Assembly (NCBI GenBank): GCA_934190685.1
Contig: CAKPTK010000002.1
Location: forward strand, 1 to 47,985
Source of the DNA: an uncultured Prevotella sp.
Lineage (GTDB): Bacteria; Bacteroidota; Bacteroidia; Bacteroidales; Bacteroidaceae
DNA length: 47,985 bases
Direction of reading: 5' to 3'
Made by a program: the position numbers and the translations under genes. How positions within the stretch are numbered: the stretch's first letter is position 1; every line of letters starts with the position of its first letter. Of this stretch, positions 8,851 through 16,220 are shown piece after piece. The notes below the pieces were generated by a model that saw only the letters and a program-made list of their open reading frames with translations, did no database searches and was not told the DNA's origin.

Positions 8851-9685
8851 ATCTTGTTCCTCTTTTATTGTTGTTTATAGTTTCGGTCATATACACATGG
8901 TTGTCAGCCTCGTTCCATTCGATGTGGAGTGTGCCACCGTCCATCTTGATGTCGCTTGTGCGTCCTCGGCGGTGGGTCACGGCGGCTGCTACGGCTGTCG
9001 CGCAAGCTCCCGTGCCGCAAGCCATGGTGATACCGCTGCCTCTTTCCCACACCCGGGTTCTGATTTCACCGGTCGGCAGCACTTGTGCGAATTCGATGTT
9101 GCAGCGTTCGGGAAAGCTCTTGTCGTATTCGAGAATCTTGCCAAAGCGGGCGATGTCGATATCGTCGATGTCCTCCACGAAGGTGACGAAATGAGGATTG
9201 CCCATGGAGACGAATGTTCCTTTGAACGAACGGAAGGCGGCTTTCAGCACACCGTCGCCTTCCGGCACATATTGCTTGTTGTTCTCAAGTTGCGGTTCCA
9301 ACATGTCGACCGTCACGCTTTCCACCGTGGCGCGGTCTTCGCTCAAGTGGAGGTTTAGGGTTTTCACACCCGACAACGTTTCCAACCGGATGCTTGTGCT
9401 GGTTGTCAGTCCTCTTTCATAGAGATACTTTCCGATGCATCTTGACGCATTTCCGCACATCATGGCTTCCGATCCGTCGGCGTTGAAGATGCGCATCCGA
9501 TAGTCGGCTCTCATGCTGGTGGGTTTGCAAATCAGCACCAAACCGTCACTGCCAATGCCTTTGTGCCGGTCGCTCCATTTGATGGATGTGGCGTTTGGAT
9601 TCGGTATGTTATATAATAATGTATTCACATATATATAATCATTGCCCGCTCCATGCATCTTGGTGAACTTGATTGTCTGTGCCAT
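8549..9685 (-). CDS. dapF: Diaminopimelate epimerase with abnormal 3' end
   Basis: Interconverts LL- and meso-diaminopimelate, needed for lysine and peptidoglycan. The catalytic pair is present: C77 in MMCGNASRC and C223 in [11 protein letters not shown]. The match is good from [11 protein letters not shown] (10-20) to residue 267 (NHVYMT). Normal epimerases then continue with GPA and a short VFxGEI-type tail and stop near residue 275-280. Here the frame instead reads ETINNNKRG and stays open for 111 residues to 8549, overlapping dapL by 302 bases. The extension is Arg/Gly/Pro-rich and looks like an out-of-phase reading of dapL. A stop in the next phase lies at 8875-8877, where a normal end would be expected. 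A small out-of-frame deletion or an assembly error is the likely cause. Whether the enzyme works is open. Confidence 0.85.
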   Translation of the reverse strand: MAQTIKFTKMHGAGNDYIYVNTLLYNIPNPNATSIKWSDRHKGIGSDGLVLICKPTSMRADYRMRIFNADGSEAMMCGNASRCIGKYLYERGLTTSTSIRLETLSGVKTLNLHLSEDRATVESVTVDMLEPQLENNKQYVPEGDGVLKAAFRSFKGTFVSMGNPHFVTFVEDIDDIDIARFGKILEYDKSFPERCNIEFAQVLPTGEIRTRVWERGSGITMACGTGACATAVAAAVTHRRGRTSDIKMDGGTLHIEWNEADNHVYMTETINNNKRGTRYGISQRTLSETAKELSLCRHSEKGKRIQDITPQGQGHQFGNRRCDPSTRPGGHRSHAQGCGRDGAQGNLPWLWSRTGLPLAARGHREKRLPAPRHPSRPE

Positions 9686-9728
9686 ATTGCTTTCCTTTTA
9701 TTGTTGATGTTTGCTTTTTGTTTTATTA

Positions 9729-9754
9729 CGCTTGCAAAAGTACAACATTTTGTC
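9729..9754 (-). promoter_or_regulatory. dapF promoter module (copy 1 of inverted pair)
   Basis: On the minus strand this contains the -7 box TACTTTTG (plus 9735-9742), preceded by GACAAAATGTTG and followed by CAAGCG. The same 26-base module, with one difference, occurs on the plus strand at 9931-9956 in front of glnK. It lies about 45 bases before the dapF ATG. Confidence 0.75.
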
Positions 9755-9835
9755 TATTCCTAAATAATATTCATGGCATTTTCATGTAATTTTTTATATA
9801 AAATATCAATTTGTAGTATTCCGTATCCTGTTTTC

Positions 9836-9909
9836 TTACAATATGTAAATAGTATAGAGCTATCTCTTTACAATATGAAAGACCGATTTATTTTGTTGTA
9901 TCATATTGT
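9836..9909. promoter_or_regulatory. Three ACAATATG sites between dapF and glnK
   Basis: TTACAATATG occurs at 9836-9845 and 9868-9877, exactly 32 bases apart (about three helical turns). CATATTGT, its inverse, lies at 9902-9909. The first copy sits in the near-palindrome TTACAATATGTAA. They lie between the two divergent promoter boxes and may be operator sites for a nitrogen regulator (inference). The whole dapF-glnK gap (9686-10017) holds no gene. Confidence 0.45.
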
Positions 9910-9930
9910 GTTTAATATTAGATCTGCAAC

Positions 9931-9956
9931 GACAAAATGTTGTAATTTTGCAAGCG
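9931..9956 (+). promoter_or_regulatory. glnK promoter module (copy 2 of inverted pair)
   Basis: The -7 box TAATTTTG at 9943-9950 is preceded by GACAAAATGTTG and followed by CAAGCG. It matches 25 of 26 bases of the inverted dapF copy at 9729-9754. It lies about 65 bases before the glnK ATG. Confidence 0.75.
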
Positions 9957-10017
9957 AAACATAACAAAAGGTTATTGAAAACAGTATTAACCAATAAAAA
10001 AGAAAAGAGAGGTAAAC

Positions 10018-10374
10018 ATGAAGAAGATTGAAGCTATCATCCGTAAGACGAGATTCGAGGATGTGAAGGAAGCCCTTCTTGCTGCCGACATCGAGTGGTT
10101 CTCCTATTATGATGTGAGAGGTGAAGGCAAGATGCGCCAGGCCAGAATCTACCGTGGTGTGATGTACGACACCAGTAGCATTGAGCGAGTGCTCATCAGC
10201 ATCGTTGTCCGCGACAAGAATGTGGAGAAGACGATAGCGGCCATTCAGGGAGCCGCCCGTACTGGAGAAATCGGAGACGGCCGCATTTTCATTATCCCCA
10301 TAGACGACTCCATCCGCATCCGCACAGGAGAGCGTGGCGACATCGCCCTGTATAATGCGGAACAGGAAAAGTAA
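10018..10374 (+). CDS. glnK: PII nitrogen regulatory protein (GlnK/GlnB family)
   Basis: Trimeric sensor of 2-oxoglutarate and ATP/ADP that typically blocks AmtB and tunes nitrogen enzymes. It has 118 residues, slightly over the usual 112. The N-terminus MKKIEAIIRKTRFEDVKEAL is canonical. The C-terminal signature GRIFIIPIDDSIRIRTGERG is intact. The T-loop differs from the proteobacterial form: it reads GEGKMRQARIYRGVMYDTSS, one residue shorter before the YRG motif, with DTSSIERV in place of VDFLPKV. A tyrosine (Y50) aligns with the uridylylated Tyr51 of E. coli GlnB. It is followed 66 bases later by amtB, the usual partner. It is driven from the module at 9931-9956. Confidence 0.95.
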   Translation: MKKIEAIIRKTRFEDVKEALLAADIEWFSYYDVRGEGKMRQARIYRGVMYDTSSIERVLISIVVRDKNVEKTIAAIQGAARTGEIGDGRIFIIPIDDSIRIRTGERGDIALYNAEQEK

Positions 10375-10440
10375 GCGTCGGCCGAGAGAGAAGAGAGAGA
10401 TTAGGGATAATAACAACACAAACACTAAAAGATTAAGATT

Positions 10441-11751
10441 ATGACGACTTTATTTTTGGCAGCCGAATCGGTAGCAGACGTTGCGAAGAGCGTTTCCGAT
10501 TTAGGCATCAGCGTAGATACAGTATGGATGCTGCTTGCAGCGATGCTCGTGTTCTTCATGCAGCCCGGTTTCGCCTTGTGTGAGGCAGGCTTTACCCGCA
10601 GCAAGAACACCGCCAACATCCTGTTCAAAAACTTTGTGGACTTTATGATTGGTTCCGTTTTGTTCTGGTTCGTGGGTTTCGGATTCATGTTCGGCAGCGA
10701 CGGGGCTGGCTTTATCGGTATGCCTAACTTTGGCGACCTCTCCTTCTATACCAATGCGGCAGGTCTGCCGACAGAAGGATTCCTGATTTTCGAGACCGTG
10801 TTCTGCGCCACTTCCGCTACCATCGTGTCGGGTGCCATGGCAGAGCGCACCAAGTTCTCGATGTATTGCGTCTATTCTTTCTTCATCTCCTTGCTCATCT
10901 ATCCTGTAGAAGGCCACTGGACATGGGGCGGAGGTTGGCTTTGCAATGGCGATGCCTCCTCGTTCATGATGCAGACATTCGGTGCCACATTCCATGATTT
11001 CGCCGGATCTGCCATCGTTCACTCTGTCGGTGGTGTGCTTGCCCTTGTGGGCGCCATCTTCCTGGGTCCCCGTCTGGGCAAGTATGACAAGAAAGGCAAG
11101 AGCCGCGCCATTCCGGGCCACAACCTGATGGCTGCCGCACTCGGCGTGATGATCTTGTGGTTTGGTTGGTTCGGTTTCAACCCCGGTTCCCAGCTTGCCG
11201 CCTCAGGTGAGGTGAACCGTGTGGCCATCTCCCATGTGTTCCTCACCACCAACCTTGCGGCTGTCGCCGGCGGTCTTGCCACGATGTTCACCTCTTGGAT
11301 CAAGTATGGCAAACCTTCTTTCTCGCTCACCCTCAACGGTGTGCTTGCCGGACTGGTTGCCATCACGGCTGGTTGCGACCTCGTTTCTCCGCTCGGCTCC
11401 CTCATCATCGGTGGTCTTGCCGGCATCATCCTGGTCTTCAGCATTGAGTTTATTGATAAGAAACTCCATATCGACGACCCTGTGGGCGCCAGTTCCGTAC
11501 ATGGTGTGTGCGGTATCTTCGGCACCTTGATGACAGGTCTCTTCGCCCTCGACGGCGGTGCCTTCTATGGTGGCGGCTTCGGATTCTTCGGCGCTCAGGT
11601 GCTCGGCATCCTCTGCATCGACCTTTGGGCAATCGTAGCCGGTGTCATCCTCTTCTGGGGCATTAAGAAACTTGCCGGTCTGCGTGTTGACAAGCGAATC
11701 GAGGAGGAAGGTCTCGACATCTACGAGCATGGAGAGTCATGCTACAACTAA
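10441..11751 (+). CDS. amtB: Ammonium transporter AmtB
   Basis: Inner-membrane ammonium channel of the Amt/Rh family. It has 436 residues with about eleven hydrophobic helices and no obvious cleaved signal peptide. The family signature DFAGSAIVHSVGG holds the first pore histidine (H194), and the second is H354 in VHGVCGIFGT. Other family stretches are FVGFGFMFGSDG, GAMAERTKFSMY, PVEGHWTWGGGW and GVLAGLVAITAGCDLVSPLG. It lies 66 bases after glnK, the standard glnK-amtB pairing, in which PII plugs the channel when nitrogen is plentiful. A hairpin separates it from asnB. Confidence 0.97.
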   Translation: MTTLFLAAESVADVAKSVSDLGISVDTVWMLLAAMLVFFMQPGFALCEAGFTRSKNTANILFKNFVDFMIGSVLFWFVGFGFMFGSDGAGFIGMPNFGDLSFYTNAAGLPTEGFLIFETVFCATSATIVSGAMAERTKFSMYCVYSFFISLLIYPVEGHWTWGGGWLCNGDASSFMMQTFGATFHDFAGSAIVHSVGGVLALVGAIFLGPRLGKYDKKGKSRAIPGHNLMAAALGVMILWFGWFGFNPGSQLAASGEVNRVAISHVFLTTNLAAVAGGLATMFTSWIKYGKPSFSLTLNGVLAGLVAITAGCDLVSPLGSLIIGGLAGIILVFSIEFIDKKLHIDDPVGASSVHGVCGIFGTLMTGLFALDGGAFYGGGFGFFGAQVLGILCIDLWAIVAGVILFWGIKKLAGLRVDKRIEEEGLDIYEHGESCYN

Positions 11752-11780
11752 ATTCTTGATAGTACACTTGAACAAACCCC

Positions 11781-11818
11781 AAAAGTTATCGGGAGACAGC
11801 GCGCTTCCGATAACTTTT
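11781..11818 (+). terminator. Hairpin between amtB and asnB
   Basis: A perfect 12-base-pair inverted repeat (AAAAGTTATCGG at 11781-11792; CCGATAACTTTT at 11807-11818) with a 14-base loop. The only Ts are inside the right arm, so termination may be partial, allowing reduced readthrough into asnB. Confidence 0.65.
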
Positions 11819-11855
11819 CATCTAAAAAATACTTAAACAATTAAACAAAAGGAAT

Positions 11856-13526
11856 ATGTGTGGAATAGTATCTATCTTCAACATCCAGGAGCAGACTCCT
11901 GAACTGCGTCAGAAGGCGCTTCGTATGAGTGCGAAAATCCGTCACCGTGGTCCCGACTGGAGCGGCATCTATTGTGGCGGTTCCGCCATTCTCGCCCATG
12001 AGCGTCTGTCGATTGTCGATCCCGAGTCGGGCAAACAACCCTTGTTCAGCCCTGACAAAAAACAGGTGCTGGCGGTCAATGGTGAAATCTACAACCATCA
12101 GGACATCCGCCGACGCTTTGCCGGGCGCTACCAGTTCCAGACAGGCAGCGACTGTGAGGTGATTCTTGCCCTCTATCGTGAAAAAGGCATCCATTTTCTG
12201 GAAGACCTCAGCGGCATTTTCGCCTTTGCCCTCTACGATGTCGAGAAGGACGAATTCCTGATTGCCCGCGACCCGATAGGCGTCATCCCGCTCTATATCG
12301 GCTACGATGCCGACGGCAAGGTCTATGTGGCGAGCGAGCTGAAGGCGCTTGAGGGACAGTGCGACCGCTATGAGCCTTTCCTGCCGGGCCACTACTATTG
12401 GAGTCGTGAGGGCAAGATGAAGAGATACTATCAGCGCGACTGGTTTGACTATGACAATGTGAAGGACAATCCTGCCAGTGTGAGCGACATACACGATGCT
12501 TTGGAGTCGGCGGTGAAGCGTCAGTTGATGAGCGATGTGCCTTATGGTGTGCTGCTCAGCGGTGGTCTCGACTCTTCTGTCATCAGTGCCATCGCCGAGA
12601 AGTTCTCGGAAAAACGCATCGAGGAAGACGGCGCCACCAAGGCCTGGTGGCCACGGCTCCATTCCTTCGCTGTCGGCTTGAAGGGTGCCCCCGACTTGGC
12701 CAAGGCACGCATGGTGGCTGACTATATCGGCACCGTGCACCATGAAATCAACTACACCATCCAAGAGGGACTTGACGCCATCCGCGATGTCATCTACTAT
12801 ATTGAGACCTATGATGTGACCACCGTCCGTGCGTCCACCCCGATGTATCTTTTGGCGCGTGTCATCAAGAGCATGGGCATCAAGATGGTGCTTTCGGGCG
12901 AGGGGGCAGACGAAATCTTCGGCGGCTATCTCTATTTCCACAAGGCACCCAATGCCAGGGCTTTCCATGAGGAGACCGTGCGCAAACTTTCCAAACTCTA
13001 CCTCTACGACTGTCTGCGTGCCAACAAGAGCCTGTCTGCTTGGGGTGTAGAAGGGCGTGTGCCTTTTCTCGACAAGGAGTTTCTCGATGTGGCCATGCGC
13101 ACCAATCCCGAGGCAAAGATGTGCCCCGGTCATACTATTGAGAAGAAGATTGTGCGTGAAGCCTTTGCCGACATGCTGCCCGACGAGGTGGCATGGCGGC
13201 AGAAGGAGCAGTTCTCCGATGGCGTGGGCTACAGTTGGATTGACACACTGAAAAAGATAACCTCTGATCAGGTGAGTGACGAAGAAATGGCGCATGCTGC
13301 AGAGCGTTTCCCCATCAATCCGCCTCGCAACAAGGAAGAATACTACTACCGTTCCATCTTCGCCGAGCATTTCCCCAGCGACAGTGCCGCTCTCTCCGTG
13401 CCGAGTGTTCCGAGCGTGGCTTGTTCCACAGCTGAGGCTTTGGCATGGGATGAGGCTTTCAAAAACATGAACGACCCGAGCGGCAGGGCTGTGGCCGGCG
13501 TTCATGAGGATGCCTATCAGAAATAG
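11856..13526 (+). CDS. asnB: Asparagine synthetase B (glutamine-hydrolysing)
   Basis: Makes asparagine from aspartate with ATP and glutamine amide nitrogen. It has 556 residues, full length. The N-terminal class II amidotransferase domain begins MCGIVSIFN with the catalytic Cys2, followed by RHRGPDWSG and HERLSIVDP. The C-terminal synthetase domain has the pyrophosphate loop SGGLDSS near residues 234-240, SGEGADEIFGGYLYF and EGRVPFLDKEF. The start at 11856 places Cys directly after Met, as processing requires. It is the third gene after glnK and amtB, with a hairpin of moderate strength in the 104-base gap. No separate promoter box was recognised, so partial readthrough from the glnK promoter is likely (inference). 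Confidence 0.96.
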   Translation: MCGIVSIFNIQEQTPELRQKALRMSAKIRHRGPDWSGIYCGGSAILAHERLSIVDPESGKQPLFSPDKKQVLAVNGEIYNHQDIRRRFAGRYQFQTGSDCEVILALYREKGIHFLEDLSGIFAFALYDVEKDEFLIARDPIGVIPLYIGYDADGKVYVASELKALEGQCDRYEPFLPGHYYWSREGKMKRYYQRDWFDYDNVKDNPASVSDIHDALESAVKRQLMSDVPYGVLLSGGLDSSVISAIAEKFSEKRIEEDGATKAWWPRLHSFAVGLKGAPDLAKARMVADYIGTVHHEINYTIQEGLDAIRDVIYYIETYDVTTVRASTPMYLLARVIKSMGIKMVLSGEGADEIFGGYLYFHKAPNARAFHEETVRKLSKLYLYDCLRANKSLSAWGVEGRVPFLDKEFLDVAMRTNPEAKMCPGHTIEKKIVREAFADMLPDEVAWRQKEQFSDGVGYSWIDTLKKITSDQVSDEEMAHAAERFPINPPRNKEEYYYRSIFAEHFPSDSAALSVPSVPSVACSTAEALAWDEAFKNMNDPSGRAVAGVHEDAYQK

Positions 13527-13576
13527 TATCCATCTATTTAAACTGACCCATTTTGATATAATTGTAGAAAGAGAGC

Positions 13577-13626
13577 GTCCCGGACAGATTCGGCATCACA
13601 GCCGTCTCGTGTCCGGGACAATTTTT
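13577..13626 (+). terminator. Intrinsic terminator after asnB
   Basis: Arms GTCCCGGACA (13577-13586) and TGTCCGGGAC (13610-13619) form a perfect 10-base-pair stem with a 23-base loop, followed by AATTTTT. Confidence 0.85.
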
Positions 13627-13764
13627 CTCAGACAGTATAATTTGAGTGGAAATAAGCAAATTGGCTGATAATACGACTGTGAAAAAATCAATAGATTATG
13701 TATGAGGAATAATTCTTGATATTCTGATTTTATCTTACAAATGTTATGGACGCTTTTCTGTTGT

Positions 13765-13883
13765 CCAGTTCTCTACAGACTACAAGGAAACCTACTGTTG
13801 GAGAACTGGCGGACTAATTAATTTTTCACCGCGGTGAAAATTCTGTTAGTGGCACACTAACGACCTGCTAATGGCACACTAAC
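13765..13883. repeat. Nested inverted and direct repeat block
   Basis: Three elements follow one another. First, CCAGTTCTC at 13765-13773 and its inverse GAGAACTGG at 13801-13809. Second, the perfect 18-base palindrome TTTTCACCGCGGTGAAAA at 13823-13840. Third, two 17-base units, GTTAGTGGCACACTAAC at 13845-13861 and a 15/17 match at 13867-13883, each arranged as 7-base arms around GCA and spaced 22 bases apart. The dense symmetry suggests a dispersed repeat element or a cluster of protein-binding sites. Confidence 0.7.
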
Positions 13884-13958
13884 AAATTGCAAGAGGGCGA
13901 GTAGACAATCTTGAAATCTGAATTTTGTTTACAAAGTAGCGCGGGAACGAAAAATTTC

Positions 13959-14000
13959 AATGTAGGATAATGTATGATAAATGTATGATGAATGTAGGTG
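13959..14000. repeat. Short degenerate tandem repeat
   Basis: About four copies of a 10-12-base unit close to AATGTATGAT, with variants ATGTAGGAT and ATGTAGGTG. A further partial copy occurs near 14055. Confidence 0.6.
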
Positions 14001-14082
14001 CATACACGAATTGTTCTATCTGAAAACCAACAAGTTAAAGCGTCCTCCGTGTAGGAATGTATGATTTTTCTCAAAAATCTTT

Positions 14083-14102
14083 CATACGCGCGTGCGCGCG
14101 TG
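14083..14102. other. Alternating purine-pyrimidine run
   Basis: Twenty bases alternate strictly between pyrimidine and purine, mostly CG and TG steps, a composition that favours left-handed DNA. Its function is unknown. Confidence 0.5.
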
Positions 14103-14171
14103 AAAGGGACGTAATAAACGTGCGCAGAGTTGCTGGTGAATCGATAAACGGTGGCAAATATCAGAAGAGGG

Positions 14172-14229
14172 AAAAACAAAGAAGCGTTGCTTCGCAGGAA
14201 TCTGTCTGCGAGACAACGCTTCATTGTTT
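14172..14229 (-). terminator. Intrinsic terminator after the SusD-like gene
   Basis: On the minus strand a long imperfect stem (plus arms about 14175-14197 and 14206-14229, including GAAGCGTTG/CAACGCTTC and CGCAG/CTGCG) is followed by a T run (plus A run 14172-14176). Confidence 0.85.
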
Positions 14230-14246
14230 AGAGGTCGGAAGGCTGG

Positions 14247-16196
14247 TTACCAACCTGGATTCTGTTGTGCTTGTTTCTCCTCTGCGGAGAGAGCATGGCC
14301 ATTCTTCTGGATACCGTCAAGATAGGACTGTGGAATGGGGCGGAGCACCATGTAGTCCTTGATGTTGGCGGCGGCAATCGAGTTGTAGGCCATGGTGCGT
14401 GCCACAAGTGTCTTGGTACGTGCCAAGTCTTGCCAACGCTGGAACTCTCCACAAAGCTCACGTGTGCGCTCGTCGAGTACAAGACAGAGCATGCGGTCGT
14501 AGTCGCTGGTGTAGCCCAACTTTCTGATGATGGCCTCGTCTTCTGCCGGCAAGTTACGTATGTCTGTAATCTTCAGACTTGTGGGTGCCGTGGTCTCGGC
14601 GATGCCGTTCGACTCATAGTAGGAGCATTCCGCCATGTAGGTGTTCTCTCCGTTGTCGTTGTAGCCCGGGGCCCCCGCCTTGTAGGCGGCACCACCATCC
14701 ACATGATGTTCACGGTCTTCACCTTGCTTGTAGGTGGCGCGGTCACGTAAAGTATTGATGTAGCCGAGTGCGTCCTGGTATTTGCCCTGGCGCACCAAGG
14801 CTTCAGCGGCGATGAGATAGGTCTCGCCGAGACGGGCGATGATGCCGTCGCGGGTGCCCACACGGTCGGTGACACTCTCACGATAGCCGTCGATGAACTT
14901 GCTTAGTGACGGATAGAATTGGGTGAACGAGAGCAGGGCATTGTCGCCACTTTGGTTTTGGTCGGCGGGATAGGCCACGAACACGGTAGGGATGGTCTTG
15001 CCGGTCTTGCTGTAGACCACTTCGTCGTTCATTCTCACCTTGGCATAGCGCGTGTCTCCCGGCTTGTTGATGATATACATCACGCCGAGGTCGCCATTCT
15101 TATAATAGGTGGAGCTCTTCGGATTGTTGACCGCAGCCTTGGTCTTGAAGCTCTTCCAGAAGCGGGAGTCGTTCACCTTGTCAAACACATCATAGGTGTA
15201 ATAGGTGGTGCGCAGACGCTGATACTCACGCTCTCCGGGGATGTCGCGCTTCATATAGGGCAGATCCTTGTAGATGGAGATGTAGTAGAGATGGGTCTGG
15301 TTGTAGCTGTTGCCGGTGTTGCCCGATTTGTCTGCGTTGAACTGGGCGGAGAGGATGATTTCGTCCAGTTTCTCGTTGGCTCCGTCGGGACCGGTATAGT
15401 TCCACAAGTCGGCATAGTCGGGAGCGAGGTTGCGGTGGCTGATGACCTCTTGTGCATACTGGAGACAATCGGTCAGGTCTTGCTGCTTGTAGCTGGCGTT
15501 CCAGTCGTCGTTGCGCTCGCTGACTCTCGACAGCAAGGTCTTGGCGAGGAAATGGGCGGCGGCGTCCTTGGTGATTTGTCCTGTCTTGGAGGCCTTTGCC
15601 GGCAGCAGTCCGTAGGCGCGCTTCAGGTCGTCGACGATTTGCTTGTAGCAGTCTTCCGCCGAAGCCCGGGCGAATTCACGTTCCGGCGACGAACTGGGCG
15701 TCAGCTTGAGAGGCACGCCACCGAATTGCGCCACGAGCGTGTAGTAGTTGAAACCGCGGAGGAAGTAGGCTTCGCCGAGATGCTCCATGGTGGCGGTGCT
15801 GGTGAAGCCGCCTTGTGCGACGTTCTGGATGAGCAGGTTGGCATTGCTGATGCCCACATACATCTCGTCCCAAAGGTCCTCCTGCTTGGTGGAGTTGCCC
15901 GTCACGGCAGGTCCATAGTTGCCGTCGTAGCTGTTCCACGAGGCGTTGGATCCGTCGCCGCCCACGGTGAACTCGTCGACACCGTTTTGGGTGAACGCCA
16001 CAGAGTTCTCTCTGGCGAAGTGGAAACGGAGGTTCTCATAGAGCGCCACAGACAAGTCGGCCACGCCCTCTTCCGATTTCAGATATTCCGTATTGCGCTT
16101 GGTGGTGAGTTCTTCTTTTAGAAAGTCGCTGCACGACACGGTGGTCAGCGACAACGAACCCAGCAACAGTGCGCTTAATATATAATTTTGTTTCAT
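14247..16196 (-). CDS. SusD/RagB-like outer-membrane lipoprotein
   Basis: Surface lipoprotein that acts as the lid and ligand-binding partner of a SusC-type transporter. It has 649 residues, at the long end for the family. The lipoprotein signal is MKQNYILSALLLGSLSLTTV followed by the lipobox SCSDFLKEE. The N-terminal segment (ALYENLRF, DLWDEMYVGISNANLLIQNV, EAYFLRGFNYYTLVAQFGGVPL) is the typical helical SusD start. The C-terminal part has RLGETYLIAAEALVRQGKYQDALGYINTLRDRA and LDERTRELCGEFQRWQDLARTKTL, hallmarks of RagB/SusD. It follows the SusC-like gene after 24 bases. No CAZyme, peptidase or regulator is directly attached, so the substrate cannot be named. Confidence 0.95.
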   Translation of the reverse strand: MKQNYILSALLLGSLSLTTVSCSDFLKEELTTKRNTEYLKSEEGVADLSVALYENLRFHFARENSVAFTQNGVDEFTVGGDGSNASWNSYDGNYGPAVTGNSTKQEDLWDEMYVGISNANLLIQNVAQGGFTSTATMEHLGEAYFLRGFNYYTLVAQFGGVPLKLTPSSSPEREFARASAEDCYKQIVDDLKRAYGLLPAKASKTGQITKDAAAHFLAKTLLSRVSERNDDWNASYKQQDLTDCLQYAQEVISHRNLAPDYADLWNYTGPDGANEKLDEIILSAQFNADKSGNTGNSYNQTHLYYISIYKDLPYMKRDIPGEREYQRLRTTYYTYDVFDKVNDSRFWKSFKTKAAVNNPKSSTYYKNGDLGVMYIINKPGDTRYAKVRMNDEVVYSKTGKTIPTVFVAYPADQNQSGDNALLSFTQFYPSLSKFIDGYRESVTDRVGTRDGIIARLGETYLIAAEALVRQGKYQDALGYINTLRDRATYKQGEDREHHVDGGAAYKAGAPGYNDNGENTYMAECSYYESNGIAETTAPTSLKITDIRNLPAEDEAIIRKLGYTSDYDRMLCLVLDERTRELCGEFQRWQDLARTKTLVARTMAYNSIAAANIKDYMVLRPIPQSYLDGIQKNGHALSAEEKQAQQNPGW

Positions 16197-16220
16197 TGTT
16201 GTGTCCTTTCTTTTTTAGAT

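Larger units (their letters stand above)
13627..14171. other. Gene-free stretch between asnB and the SusD-like gene
   Basis: No convincing gene was found on either strand. The only longer open frames here have no family features or start signals. It contains the repeat block at 13765-13883, short tandem repeats at 13959-14000 and an alternating purine-pyrimidine run at 14083-14102. No TAnnTTTG box was seen, so a transcribed RNA is not supported. Confidence 0.6.

Noticed and set aside
8549..8881. Idea that the DapF extension is a new domain
   Set aside because: The extension is an out-of-phase reading of the conserved dapL start, with Arg/Gly/Pro-rich low-complexity composition.
11841..13505. 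Long minus-strand frame of 554 codons opposite asnB
   Set aside because: Antisense shadow of a well-conserved gene; His- and Val-rich translation without domain features.
13845..13883. Possible CRISPR repeat pair
   Set aside because: Only two units, 5-base gap, no further copies and no cas genes.
13868..14224. Open minus-strand frame of 118 codons before the SusD-like terminator
   Set aside because: Overlaps the repeat block and terminator, has no promoter box, and its translation has no recognisable domain.
14919..16121. Long plus-strand frame of 400 codons opposite the SusD-like gene
   Set aside because: Antisense shadow caused by codon bias; no start signal or family match.
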